This document shows positions 8,479-18,669 of a stretch of 64,000 bases of DNA, one piece after another. Every line of letters starts with the position of its first letter. Positions within the stretch are counted from its first letter, which is position 1. A model generated the notes under the pieces. It saw only the letters and a program-made list of their open reading frames with translations, was not told the DNA's origin and made no database searches. A program made the translations under genes and the position numbers. The stretch comes from Lysobacter ciconiae (lineage in GTDB: Bacteria > Pseudomonadota > Gammaproteobacteria > Xanthomonadales > Xanthomonadaceae): positions 1,719,001-1,783,000 of the forward strand of contig NZ_CP063656.1 of the NCBI RefSeq assembly GCF_015209725.1. Direction: 5' to 3'.

Positions 8479-9924
8479 TCAGGCGCTCTTGCGCTCCTTG
8501 ACCGCCGGCTCGGCGTCGGCAACGCCCGCCACATCGGCGCGCGCCAGGTTCGCCTTGCGCACCTCGGCGGCGGTTTCGCCGTCCCCGGCCAGGAAGGCTT
8601 CCAGCGAGTCGTCCATCGCCTCCATCCACGGCGTGTGGTGGGGCGGCGCGACGGTCCCGGTCATCGTCGAGCGGTAGCTCTTGTTGCGGTAGCCCAGGAT
8701 GTCCTTCTGCTTGTCGCGGATCCATTCCTTGAACAGCACGCCCATGCCCTCGATGTCGAACTCGGGGTAGTCGGTCGGGCCGACCAGATCGCGGATGTAT
8801 TCGGCCTGGAAGTCGATATGGGAAAACGCATCGTCCGCCTTCTCTTCCTTCTCCACCCACTTGCGCGAGTCGGCGACCATCTCGCCCCTCGACGGCAACG
8901 CCAGCTTGCCCAGGATCACGTCGCGGGCATACCAGGCCTGGGCGTCGAACATGTTGAAGGTGTAGTACTGGTCCTGCATGCCCAAGTAGATCAGCTTGGG
9001 GTTGTCGATCCAGAAGATGCCCTTGTAGAGGTCCTCCGGGTACAGCCGGTTGTAGGTGCGAAGGGTCAGGTCATCCGGCAGGAACGGGAAGTAATGCTGA
9101 TAGCCCGTGCACAGGATGATCGCGTCGACATCGCGCGTGCTGCCATCGACGAAGTGCGCGGTGGAACCCTCCACGCGGGTCAGCAGCGGGTATTCGCGGA
9201 ATTCGGGCGGCCAGTCATAGCCCATCGGCGAGGTGCGGTAGCTGAAGGACACCGACTTGGCGCCGTACTTGTGGCACTGGGTGCCGATGTCTTCGGCGGA
9301 ATAGCTGCTGCCGACCAGCAGCAGGTCCTTGTCGGTGAACTCGCAGGCGTCGCGGAAATCATGCGCGTGGAGGACGCGGCCCGGGAACTGCTCCAGACCT
9401 TCGAAATAGGGTGCGTTGGGGGTCGAGAAGTGGCCGGTCGCCACGATCACGTAGTCGAACTCCTCGGTGGAGAGCTCATCGGCCTTCAGGTCACGCACGG
9501 TGACGGAGAACTTGCCGGTCTCCTCCGAATAATCGACCCACTGCACTTCGGTATGGAAGCGGATGCTGCGGCGCAGGTCGATTTTCTCCACCCGGCCCAT
9601 GATGTAGTCGCGCAGCACGGCGCGCGGCGGGTAGGAAGCGATCGGCTTGCCGAAGTGCTCCTCGAAACTGTAGTCGGCGAACTCGAGACATTCCTTGGGG
9701 CCGTTGGACCACAGGTAGCGGTACATGCTGCCGTGCACGGGCTCGCCATAGGCGCCCACGCCGGTGCGCCACGTGTAGTTCCACATGCCGCCCACGTCGT
9801 TCTGCTTTTCATAGCAGACGATTTCGGGAATCTCGGCGCCTGCATTCGCGGCAGCCTCGAAGGCGCGCAACTGGGCAAGGCCGCTGGGGCCGGCGCCTAG
9901 GATCGCAATACGTTTGTTACTCAA
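8479..9924 (-). CDS. tmm: Flavin-containing monooxygenase, trimethylamine monooxygenase-like
   Basis: The predicted reaction is NADPH- and O2-dependent N-oxygenation of trimethylamine or a similar amine. The 481-residue protein has the FAD motif GAGPSG at 10-15, the FMO fingerprint F-x-G-x3-H-x3-F at 180-190 (FPGRVLHAHDF) and a second nucleotide motif GSSYSAED from 205. It resembles bacterial Tmm over its whole length as I recall it, including MYRYLWSNGPKECLEFADY and DNPKLIYLGMQDQ. The start is TTG 9924, chosen because CAGGAG lies seven bases upstream and the FAD fold follows at once; an open extension to 10002 has no such support. Length is close to known Tmm (about 450), with a short C-terminal tail. 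It stands alone, with no TMAO demethylase or transporter nearby. Confidence 0.88.
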   Translation of the reverse strand: MSNKRIAILGAGPSGLAQLRAFEAAANAGAEIPEIVCYEKQNDVGGMWNYTWRTGVGAYGEPVHGSMYRYLWSNGPKECLEFADYSFEEHFGKPIASYPPRAVLRDYIMGRVEKIDLRRSIRFHTEVQWVDYSEETGKFSVTVRDLKADELSTEEFDYVIVATGHFSTPNAPYFEGLEQFPGRVLHAHDFRDACEFTDKDLLLVGSSYSAEDIGTQCHKYGAKSVSFSYRTSPMGYDWPPEFREYPLLTRVEGSTAHFVDGSTRDVDAIILCTGYQHYFPFLPDDLTLRTYNRLYPEDLYKGIFWIDNPKLIYLGMQDQYYTFNMFDAQAWYARDVILGKLALPSRGEMVADSRKWVEKEEKADDAFSHIDFQAEYIRDLVGPTDYPEFDIEGMGVLFKEWIRDKQKDILGYRNKSYRSTMTGTVAPPHHTPWMEAMDDSLEAFLAGDGETAAEVRKANLARADVAGVADAEPAVKERKSA

Positions 9925-10352
9925 TGGAAACTCCTGTTGTCTGGCGGCGGGAAACAACCGCGATGGGGCGCGTGAATCGGGCGGCAGCGCACACGAACAC
10001 ATGAATCCGTCGAGAGACGGAACGAAAGTCCGTAGTGGCCCTCTCCGGTCACCAATCAGTGACCCGGACGCTCAGCCCGAAACCGCCAGCGCAGGTGCGC
10101 CGCGTCCACGGTCGACCGGCATCGTGCCGTTGACCTGGATCGCCCGCGAGGCGAAAAAAAGACGGGATTCCCCTCCCGTCGTTGCGGCGAGTACACCGCC
10201 GAACCGCATGAAATACGGCTTGAATGGGGGCTTTACATCAACGGACAATGTTAACACAAATGCAACGGCCATGCCATTTTTGCGGCCATCACACTCACCC
10301 GTGACGCTGCCCGTGCTAAGCGATCAAGGCGCCGATCTACTGCCCGTCCGGA
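9925..10352. other. 428-base intergenic region upstream of tmm
   Basis: No gene is supported here. It contains a rho-independent terminator (10154-10180) for leftward transcripts and an AT-rich patch around 10240-10262 with GTTAAC at its centre, which may be part of the tmm or another promoter. No clear sigma-70 promoter was resolved. Confidence 0.5.
10154..10180 (-). terminator. Rho-independent terminator after the 5'-nucleotidase gene
   Basis: On the minus strand GACGGGA pairs with TCCCGTC (stem in 10161-10180) and is followed by seven T residues (10160-10154). It lies about 170 bases past the stop codon at 10353 and insulates tmm from upstream leftward transcription. Confidence 0.85.
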
Positions 10353-11261
10353 TCAATCCGGGTTGGCGACCCCGTGGGGCACGTGGCCGGCGGTGACCAG
10401 GCCACGCGCCGACTCGATGTTGTGCTCGGAATCGTCAAAGAAGATATCGGCGCCGAAAGCCTCCAGGAACGGTCCCTTGGGACGGCCACCGAGGAACAGC
10501 GCCTCGTCAAGTCGGATGTCCCAATCGCGCAGCGTGCGGATCACCCGCTCGTGCGCGGGTACCGAACGTGCGGTGACCAGGGCGGTGCGGATCGGCGCTT
10601 CCTGGCCCATCGGAAACGCGTCCTGGAGCCGGTGCAGTGCGTCCAGGAAGCCGCGGAACGGGCCGCCCGACAGCGGCTCGCCGGCACGGTCGAGCTCGTG
10701 CTGGGAAAACGCCTCCAGCCCGCCCTCGCGCGAGACGCGCTCGCTCTCGTCGCCAAAGATCACGGCATCCCCATCAAAGGCGATCCGGAGCTGGTGCTGG
10801 CGCTCCGGCAGCGCCTTGGCGGGCAGCAGCGTTGCTGCGGCGATGCCGGCGGCCAGCGCGTTGCGCACGTCCTGCGCGTGGGTGGAGAGGAATAGGTCGG
10901 CGCCGAACGGGCGGATGTAAGGAAACGGCGGCGCCCCGTTGCTGAAAGCGGCGCGGCGGATCGCCAGGCCGTGGTGGGCAATCGAGTTGAATATCCGCAG
11001 GCCGGTGTCGGCGGAGTTGCGCGAGATCAGGATGACCTCGACCCGGGGCGCTTCCGGCGGCGAGTCCTCGTTGAGCGCGAGCAGCTTGCGCACCAGCGGA
11101 AACGCAACGCCGGGCTCGAGCAGTTCGTCCTCGCGGCTGAGCTGGTAGGCCGCGTAGGCGTCCAGTCCCTCGCTGGCGAACAACGAATGGCTGTCCTCCA
11201 GGTCGAACAGGGTGCGCGAGGAGATCGCGACGATCAGCGGGTCGGCTTGGTTATCGGGCAT
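10353..11261 (-). CDS. Cytosolic 5'-nucleotidase (NT5C1-like)
   Basis: The 302-residue protein matches the 5'-nucleotidase family related to eukaryotic cytosolic NT5C1: IVAISSRTLFDLEDSH at the N-terminus, VILISRNSADTGLRIFNS, FGADLFLSTH, IAFDGDAVIFGDESE (HAD-like acidic pair) and the C-terminal FGADIFFDDSEHNIESA. It should dephosphorylate nucleoside monophosphates in the cytoplasm. The start at ATG 11261 (MPDNQADPL) is where similarity begins; the frame stays open upstream to 11597 but encodes an Arg-rich stretch typical of antisense high-GC DNA. It lies 119 bases downstream of nadK in the same direction and has its own terminator. Confidence 0.9.
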   Translation of the reverse strand: MPDNQADPLIVAISSRTLFDLEDSHSLFASEGLDAYAAYQLSREDELLEPGVAFPLVRKLLALNEDSPPEAPRVEVILISRNSADTGLRIFNSIAHHGLAIRRAAFSNGAPPFPYIRPFGADLFLSTHAQDVRNALAAGIAAATLLPAKALPERQHQLRIAFDGDAVIFGDESERVSREGGLEAFSQHELDRAGEPLSGGPFRGFLDALHRLQDAFPMGQEAPIRTALVTARSVPAHERVIRTLRDWDIRLDEALFLGGRPKGPFLEAFGADIFFDDSEHNIESARGLVTAGHVPHGVANPD

Positions 11262-11380
11262 GGCGATATTGTGCGCGATCGGCGTCGCAGGGGCTGCGAT
11301 GGGAGCGCGGGGTGCCTCGCAAGTGTGCGTGGCTGTGCCGTGCCGACCGGATCCGCGACGAATTCCTCGTCGCGGCAACG

Positions 11381-12154
11381 CTAACCGCCGACAAACTGCT
11401 CGGTCAGCATCCGCTCTTCCAGGCTGTGCTCGGGGTCGAACAACAGGGTGACGGTGTGTTCGCTGGACTCGCGCACGGTCACCTGGACCACATCGCGGAC
11501 CTCGTGCGAGTCGGCCGTCGCGCTCACGGGGCGCTTGTAGGGGTCCAGCACGCGCAGTCGCACTTCGGTGTCGGCCTTGAGCACGGCGCCGCGCCAACGC
11601 CGGGGCCGGAATGCTGCGATCGGCGTCAGCGCCACCACCTGGGTGTCCAGCGGCAGGATCGGCCCGCCGGCGGAGAAGTTGTAAGCCGTGCTGCCGGCCG
11701 GGGTGGCGACCAGCACGCCATCGCAGATCAACTCCTCCAGCCGGCGCTGTCCGTGCAGGTCAATCGAGAGGTGCGCGGCCTGGCGGGTCTGGCGCAGCAG
11801 CGAGACCTCGTTGTAGGCCAGCGACCGCACCCGTGCGCCCGAATCGGTCTCGGCCATCATCTCCAGCGGTCGCAGGACCGATGGCTTGGCCGCGTGCACG
11901 CGCTCGATCAGTTGACCGGCGCTGTAGTGGTTCATCAGGAAGCCGACCGTGCCCTGGCGCATGCCGTACACCGGTTTGCCCAGCTCGCCGTAGCGGTGCA
12001 GCGTCTGCAGCATGAAGCCGTCGCCGCCGAGCGGCACCAGCACGTCGGCCTCGTCCGGTGCGTGATCGCCGTGCAGGTCCACCAGCTCGCTGCGCGCCGC
12101 CTGCGCCTCTTCGGCAATGCTGGCAAGGAAGGCAAAACGCGGGGATGAAGTCAT
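11381..12154 (-). CDS. nadK: NAD kinase
   Basis: NAD kinase phosphorylates NAD to NADP. The 257-residue protein has the GGDG motif at 43-46 (VPLGGDGFML), then GTVGFLMN and ATPAGSTAYNFSAGGPI, all hallmark segments. It is a short form without the N-terminal extension seen in E. coli NadK (292), as usual for Xanthomonadaceae and alphaproteobacteria. I chose ATG 12154 over the ATG 18 bases upstream because GGAG lies about seven bases before it. It is followed in the same direction by the 5'-nucleotidase gene, so the pair may form a nucleotide-metabolism unit. Confidence 0.95.
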   Translation of the reverse strand: MTSSPRFAFLASIAEEAQAARSELVDLHGDHAPDEADVLVPLGGDGFMLQTLHRYGELGKPVYGMRQGTVGFLMNHYSAGQLIERVHAAKPSVLRPLEMMAETDSGARVRSLAYNEVSLLRQTRQAAHLSIDLHGQRRLEELICDGVLVATPAGSTAYNFSAGGPILPLDTQVVALTPIAAFRPRRWRGAVLKADTEVRLRVLDPYKRPVSATADSHEVRDVVQVTVRESSEHTVTLLFDPEHSLEERMLTEQFVGG

Positions 12155-12202
12155 TGGCCGCTCCGGAATCATTGCCCGCAGGATAGCGTGGCTGCGGCAC
12201 GC

Positions 12203-12244
12203 AAAAAAAAACCGGCGGGAGCCCGAGGGCCACCGCCGGTTTTT
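12203..12244. terminator. Bidirectional terminator, mainly for the glutamate dehydrogenase gene
   Basis: A perfect 8-base stem (ACCGGCGG at 12211-12218 with CCGCCGGT at 12233-12240) has A8 on its left and T4 on its right. On the minus strand it ends in a run of T and lies just past the gdh stop, so it terminates gdh before nadK. Confidence 0.9.
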
Positions 12245-12257
12245 CAGACCACCGGGA

Positions 12258-15200
12258 TCAGGCCGCCGCTTCTGCCAGCTGCGCCAGGCGACGCACCGCG
12301 ACCGACACGGTCGGGTAATCCAGGTTCTTCTGGTTCACCAGCTCGGCGAGCATCGACAGGGTGAAACGCAGGCCCTGGTCATCGCGCGCCAGCCAGGCCT
12401 CGACCTTCGCCGCCGCCGGCTTCTTGCCGCCGCTGGCGAGGATCTGCCCGACCAGCGCCCGCTGCTGCGCCGCCAGTTCGTCACGCATCGCGCCGCGGGC
12501 GAGCGCCTGCCAGCGTCCCTCCACCGGCAGGGCGTTGATCTGCTCGTGCAGCCACGGCAGCTGGAACGCGGCGCCCAGTTCGAAGTACGCGCGCGACGCT
12601 TCCAGCGCCGACACCTTGCGGGCGTTGGCGATCTCGATGATGTCGCAGGCGAACTCCAGCACCGGCAACGCCGCCAGATGCTCCGCCAGCGCCGACGGCA
12701 CGCCCTTGGCCTTCCACTCGGCCAGCTGGGCGTTGAACTTCTCGCGGCGCACGGGCGACATCGTCTCCGGCAGCGCCGCGTGCACGGCCTTGAAGCCGTC
12801 GCCGAAGCGCGCCATGCCCTTGGTGATCTCCGGCATCGGGCCCGGACGCGACAGCAGCCAGCGGGTGACCGTACGCAGCAGGGTCCAGATCGTCTGCAGG
12901 GCGTCGATCTGCACCGACTCCAGCACCTTGCCGTCGAGGGCGTCGATCTGCGCCCACAGCGCGCGGGCATCCAGCGCCTCGCGGGCGATGGTGTAGGCCT
13001 CGGCGATCTCGCCGGGGCTGCGGCCGGTGTCCTCCTGCATGCGCAGGGTGAACGTGGCGCCCATGCGGTTGACCATCGAGTTGGTCACGGCGGTGGCGAT
13101 GATCTCGCGCTTCAGGCGGTGGCCTTCCATCGCCTTGGCGTACTTGGCCTGCAGCGGTTTGGGGAAGTAGCGCACCAGTTCCTTGGACAGGTAGGGATCC
13201 TCGGGCACGTCCGAATCCACCAGCTGCTGGAACAGCACCAGCTTGCTGTAGGACAGCAGCACCGCCAGCTCCGGCCGGGTCAGGCCCAGTCCCCGCGCCT
13301 TGCGGTCGGCGAATTCGGCATCCGATGGCAGGTACTCGATCTGGCGGTCCAGCAGGCCCTGCGATTCCAGGGTCTGGATGAAGTGCTGCTTGGAACCCAG
13401 GCGCGGCGCACTCATGCGCTCCATCAGGCTGATGGCCTGGTTCTGGCGGTAGTTGTCCACCAACACCAGCCCGGCCAGCTCGTCGGTCATCTCCGCCAGC
13501 AGCTTGTTGCGCGCCGGCAGGGTGAGCTTCTTCAGCTTGACCTGCTCGTTGAGCAGGATCTTGATGTTGACCTCGCGGTCGGAGGTACCCACGCCGGCGG
13601 AGTTGTCGATGAAGTCGGCGTTGAGCAGCGCGCCCGCCTGGGCGGCCTCGATGCGGCCCAGCTGTGTCATGCCCAGGTTGCCGCCCTCGCCGATCACCTT
13701 GCAGCGCACGTCGCGGCCGTCGATGCGCAGGCCGTTGTTGCCGCGGTCACCCACGTCGGCATGGCTCTCGGTGCTGGCCTTGATATAGGTGCCGATGCCG
13801 CCGTTCCACAGCAGGTCGACGGGCGCCTTGAGGATCGCGCTCATCAGCTCGTTGGGGCTCATCGACTGGATCGACTCATCGATGCCGAGCACGGCCTTGA
13901 CCTGCGGGGTCAGGTCGATCGACTTGGCGCTGCGCGGGAACACGCCGCCGCCCGCGCTGATCAGCTCGCGCTTGTAATCGTCCCAGCTGGAACCGGCCAG
14001 CTTGAACAGGCGCTGGCGCTCCTTGTAGGACGTGGCCGCCACCGGATCGGGATCCAGGAAGATGTGACGGTGGTCGAACGCGGCCACCAGGCGGATGTGC
14101 TTGGACAGCAGCATGCCGTTGCCGAACACGTCGCCGGACATGTCGCCGATGCCGACCGCGGTGAAGTCCTCCTTCTGGGTGTTCACGCCCAGGGCGCGGA
14201 AGTGGCGCTTGACCGACTCCCACGCGCCGCGCGCGGTGATGCCCATGCCCTTGTGGTCGTAGCCGACCGAGCCGCCGGAGGCGAACGCATCGCCCATCCA
14301 GAAGTTGTGGTCGGCCGAGATCGCATTGGCGATGTCGGAGAAGCGCGCGGTGCCCTTGTCGGCGGCCACCACCATGTAGGCGTCATCGCCGTCGTGGCGG
14401 ACCACGTTGTCGGGATGCACGACCTTGCCATCGACCAGGTTGTCGCTGATGTCGAGCAGGCCGTTGATGAACATCTGGTAGCAGGCCACGCCCTCGGCCT
14501 GCAGCGCGGCGCGATCGGACGGCGGGCGCTTGACGATGAAGCCGCCCTTGGCGCCGACCGGCACGATGATGGTGTTCTTGACCATCTGCGCCTTGACCAG
14601 GCCGAGCACCTCGGTGCGGAAATCCTCGCGCCGGTCCGACCACCGCAGGCCGCCGCGGGCCACCGGGCCGAAGCGCAGGTGGATGCCTTCCACGCGCGGT
14701 CCGTAGACGAAGATCTCGCGGTACGGACGCGGCTTGGGCAGGTCGGGCACCAGCGCGGAATCGAACTTGAAGGCCACGTAGCCGCAATCGGCCCCGCCCA
14801 CGCCGCACTGGTAGTAGCTCGTGCGCAGGGTCGCCTCGATCACGTCCATGAAGCTGCGCAGGATGCGGTCCTCGTCGAGGCTGGAGACGCGATCCAGCAG
14901 CGTCTTCAACGCGGTCGACGCGGCTTCGGTCTGCGCCTCGCGCTTGCCGCCGCGGGCCGCGACCACCGGTGCCAGCGCGGTCACGACGGTCTCGTCACCG
15001 CCGCTCAGGCGTTCGAGCTGCTGCTGCAGCGACGCCTGGCCGGCCTTGATGTCGGCCTTGTCCTCGTTGCCGGTGCTGGGATCGAAGCGGGCTTCGAACA
15101 GCTCAACCAGCAGTCGGGCGAGGACCGGGTAACGCGCGAAGGTCTCCTCGACGTAGCTCTGCGAGAACGGCACGCCCACCTGCAGCAGGAACTTGGCGTA

Positions 15201-17282
15201 GGCGCGCAGCATCGCGACCTGGCGCCAGGTCAGGCCGGCGGCGAGGATCAGGCGGTTGAAGCCGTCATTCTCGGCCTCGCCACGCCAGGTGCGCGAAAAC
15301 GCGTCCTCGAAGTTGTCACCGATTCCCTCGACGTCGACATCCGGCGTGCCGGTCTCGACCTCGAAGTCCTGGATGTAGACCACTTCGCCACCGGCGTGCA
15401 GGCGGTAGGGATGCTCGGCGATCACGCGCAGCCCCATGTTCTCCATCATCGGCAACGCGTCCGACAGCGAGATGTCGTCGTGCTGGCGGTAGAACTTGAA
15501 GCGCAGGCCGCCGGTGCCCGGGCGGCTGCGATACAGGCTCAGGCGCAGGTCCTCGGGGCCCGTCAGCGCGGCCAGGTGCTCCACGTCGGCCGCGGCCACG
15601 GGCAGCGACACGTTCTCGATGTAGCCCGCCGGCAGCGCGTTGCCGAAGGTGGCCGCCATCTCCAGACCGCGCTCCTCGCCATGGCGCTCGGCGAGCACGC
15701 CGGCCAGGTCGTCGCGCCAGTCACGGACGATTTCCGCCAGTTCCGCCTCGATGAGGGCGTTGTCCACCTGCGGCATGCCTTCCACGCCCAGCGCGCCCGG
15801 CTTGGGGCGGACCAGCACGTGCAGCTGGGCCAGCGGCGAGTCGCTCAGCATCACGGTGGTGTCGATGTGCTCGCCATGCAGTTCGCGCTTGAGCATGGCC
15901 TCGATGCGCAGGCGCACGTCGGTGTTGAAGCGCTCGCGCGGGATGTAGACCAGGCCGGAGAAGAACCGGCCGAAACGGTCGCGGCGCAGGAACAGCTTGC
16001 TGCGCACGCGCTCCTGCAGGCCAAGGATGCCGGTGGCGGTCTTCAGCAGCTCCTCGCCGCTGGACTGGAACAACTCGTCGCGCGGCAGGGTCTCCAGGAT
16101 GTGGCGCAGCGCCTTGCCGCTGTGGCTGTCGTCGGCGAAGCCCGAGTGCTGCATGACGAAGTCGTGACGCTCGCGCACCAGCGGGATGTCCCACGGGCGG
16201 CGGGTGTAGGCACTGGAGGTGTACAGGCCCAGGAAGCGCTCCTCGCGCACCGGCTTGCCGCTGTCGTCGAAGCTCAGTACGCCGATGTAGTCCATGTAGC
16301 CGCGACGGTGCACGGTGGCGCGCGCGTTGGTCTTGGTCAGGATCAGCGCGTCGACCGAGCCCGAGTTGGGCATGCGCGTCGCCGCCAGGGAAGAAAGCGA
16401 ACGCGGCTTGTGGTTGTCCTTGCCGCGCAGCAGGCCCAGCCCGCTGCCCTTGACCGCGCGCAGCACGTCTTCGCCGCCCTGCTCGACCACGTCGTATTCG
16501 CGGTAGCCCAGGAAGGTGAAGTGGTCATCGGCGACCCAGTGCAGGAACTCGCGCCCCTCGTTGCGGCCGGCATCGTCCACCGGCAGGGTGCGGGTGGCCA
16601 GGTCGTCGGCGACCTCCAGCATCTTGTCGCGCATCTCGCGCCAGTCCGCGACGATCGCGCGCACGTCGTCCAGCACGGTCGCCAGCTTCTTCTCGATCCC
16701 CGCCATCGACGCCTTGGACTGGCGGTCGATCTCCAGGTGCATGATCGACTCGGCCTCACCCTCGCCGATGGCCGTCAGCTTGCCCGCCTTGTCGCGGGTG
16801 ACCGGCATGACCGGGTGGCCCAGCACGTGCACGCCGATGTCGGCCTCGGCCAATGCCATCGACACCGAGTCAACCAGAAACGGCATGTCGTCGTTGACGA
16901 TCTGCAGCACCGTGTGCGGCGACTCCCAGCCGTGGCTGTCCAGGGTCGGGTTGAACAGGCGGATGCTGGCCGTGCCCGGCTTGCGCTGGCGGACAAAATC
17001 CAGCATGTCGACCGCAAGCGCGGCCCAGCCCTGCGCGGAGTGCTGGGACCATTCGTCCTGGCCCATGCGCTCGTAGAACGCCTTGGCGAAGGCCTCGGTC
17101 TGGACCTGCTCCTTCTTGGGCGCCTGCTTGCGGATCGCGGCCAGGATCGTGTCCAGCGACACGTCGCCTGTCGCGGACGACCCGCCTGCGAGAGTGGCGA
17201 CAGCGGTGCTGGTCGCGCCCTTGGCGGGGGCAGCGGATGTCTTGCCGGTGCGGCGGGCGGGGGTTTTGCGTTCAGTGCTCAT
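12258..17282 (-). CDS. gdhB: NAD-specific glutamate dehydrogenase, large (180 kDa) class
   Basis: This 1,674-residue protein belongs to the large NAD-dependent glutamate dehydrogenases, which convert glutamate to 2-oxoglutarate and ammonia for catabolism. Visible marks are the long N-terminal regulatory part (about 1-700, with LHLRFGPVARGGLRWSDR beginning the catalytic half), the catalytic segment VPVGAKGGFIVKRPP with its lysine, AVGIGDMSGDVFGNGML and GANGGNLGMTQ-like IGEGGNLGMTQLGRIE. Length fits the family (about 1,600-1,650 residues). It ends 35 bases before a strong terminator. The acyl-CoA dehydrogenase gene lies 93 bases upstream in the same direction. The symbol follows Pseudomonas usage and is only a label. 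Confidence 0.96.
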   Translation of the reverse strand: MSTERKTPARRTGKTSAAPAKGATSTAVATLAGGSSATGDVSLDTILAAIRKQAPKKEQVQTEAFAKAFYERMGQDEWSQHSAQGWAALAVDMLDFVRQRKPGTASIRLFNPTLDSHGWESPHTVLQIVNDDMPFLVDSVSMALAEADIGVHVLGHPVMPVTRDKAGKLTAIGEGEAESIMHLEIDRQSKASMAGIEKKLATVLDDVRAIVADWREMRDKMLEVADDLATRTLPVDDAGRNEGREFLHWVADDHFTFLGYREYDVVEQGGEDVLRAVKGSGLGLLRGKDNHKPRSLSSLAATRMPNSGSVDALILTKTNARATVHRRGYMDYIGVLSFDDSGKPVREERFLGLYTSSAYTRRPWDIPLVRERHDFVMQHSGFADDSHSGKALRHILETLPRDELFQSSGEELLKTATGILGLQERVRSKLFLRRDRFGRFFSGLVYIPRERFNTDVRLRIEAMLKRELHGEHIDTTVMLSDSPLAQLHVLVRPKPGALGVEGMPQVDNALIEAELAEIVRDWRDDLAGVLAERHGEERGLEMAATFGNALPAGYIENVSLPVAAADVEHLAALTGPEDLRLSLYRSRPGTGGLRFKFYRQHDDISLSDALPMMENMGLRVIAEHPYRLHAGGEVVYIQDFEVETGTPDVDVEGIGDNFEDAFSRTWRGEAENDGFNRLILAAGLTWRQVAMLRAYAKFLLQVGVPFSQSYVEETFARYPVLARLLVELFEARFDPSTGNEDKADIKAGQASLQQQLERLSGGDETVVTALAPVVAARGGKREAQTEAASTALKTLLDRVSSLDEDRILRSFMDVIEATLRTSYYQCGVGGADCGYVAFKFDSALVPDLPKPRPYREIFVYGPRVEGIHLRFGPVARGGLRWSDRREDFRTEVLGLVKAQMVKNTIIVPVGAKGGFIVKRPPSDRAALQAEGVACYQMFINGLLDISDNLVDGKVVHPDNVVRHDGDDAYMVVAADKGTARFSDIANAISADHNFWMGDAFASGGSVGYDHKGMGITARGAWESVKRHFRALGVNTQKEDFTAVGIGDMSGDVFGNGMLLSKHIRLVAAFDHRHIFLDPDPVAATSYKERQRLFKLAGSSWDDYKRELISAGGGVFPRSAKSIDLTPQVKAVLGIDESIQSMSPNELMSAILKAPVDLLWNGGIGTYIKASTESHADVGDRGNNGLRIDGRDVRCKVIGEGGNLGMTQLGRIEAAQAGALLNADFIDNSAGVGTSDREVNIKILLNEQVKLKKLTLPARNKLLAEMTDELAGLVLVDNYRQNQAISLMERMSAPRLGSKQHFIQTLESQGLLDRQIEYLPSDAEFADRKARGLGLTRPELAVLLSYSKLVLFQQLVDSDVPEDPYLSKELVRYFPKPLQAKYAKAMEGHRLKREIIATAVTNSMVNRMGATFTLRMQEDTGRSPGEIAEAYTIAREALDARALWAQIDALDGKVLESVQIDALQTIWTLLRTVTRWLLSRPGPMPEITKGMARFGDGFKAVHAALPETMSPVRREKFNAQLAEWKAKGVPSALAEHLAALPVLEFACDIIEIANARKVSALEASRAYFELGAAFQLPWLHEQINALPVEGRWQALARGAMRDELAAQQRALVGQILASGGKKPAAAKVEAWLARDDQGLRFTLSMLAELVNQKNLDYPTVSVAVRRLAQLAEAAA

Positions 17283-17375
17283 GCGAATGTGGTTTCCAAT
17301 GCAGTGAGGCCCGCGTTGTTACACACGGGCCAAGGCTCAGGAGTCGGTACACCAGACGGGTGTGGGGGTGCATTT

Positions 17376-18536
<1,161 letters not shown>

Positions 18537-18646
18537 GTCCGCACCTCTGGCTGGTAAACAATCCGGCAATTGTAGCCCTGCCCGCCCACTAAACCGAACC
18601 GCTGCGCCCCGGCGTGCTTGACCTCTGCAGCGCCCGTCCGCACACT

Positions 18647-18664
18647 TATCGCTGCATCGCGATA
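18647..18664. promoter_or_regulatory. Candidate operator palindrome before the ArsR-methyltransferase gene
   Basis: TATCGC-N6-GCGATA is a perfect 6+6 inverted repeat ending five bases before the ATG at 18670. ArsR-family dimers bind such sites, so autoregulation of the arsR-metH operon is a reasonable inference. No experiment supports it. Confidence 0.45.
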
Positions 18665-18669
18665 GGTAG

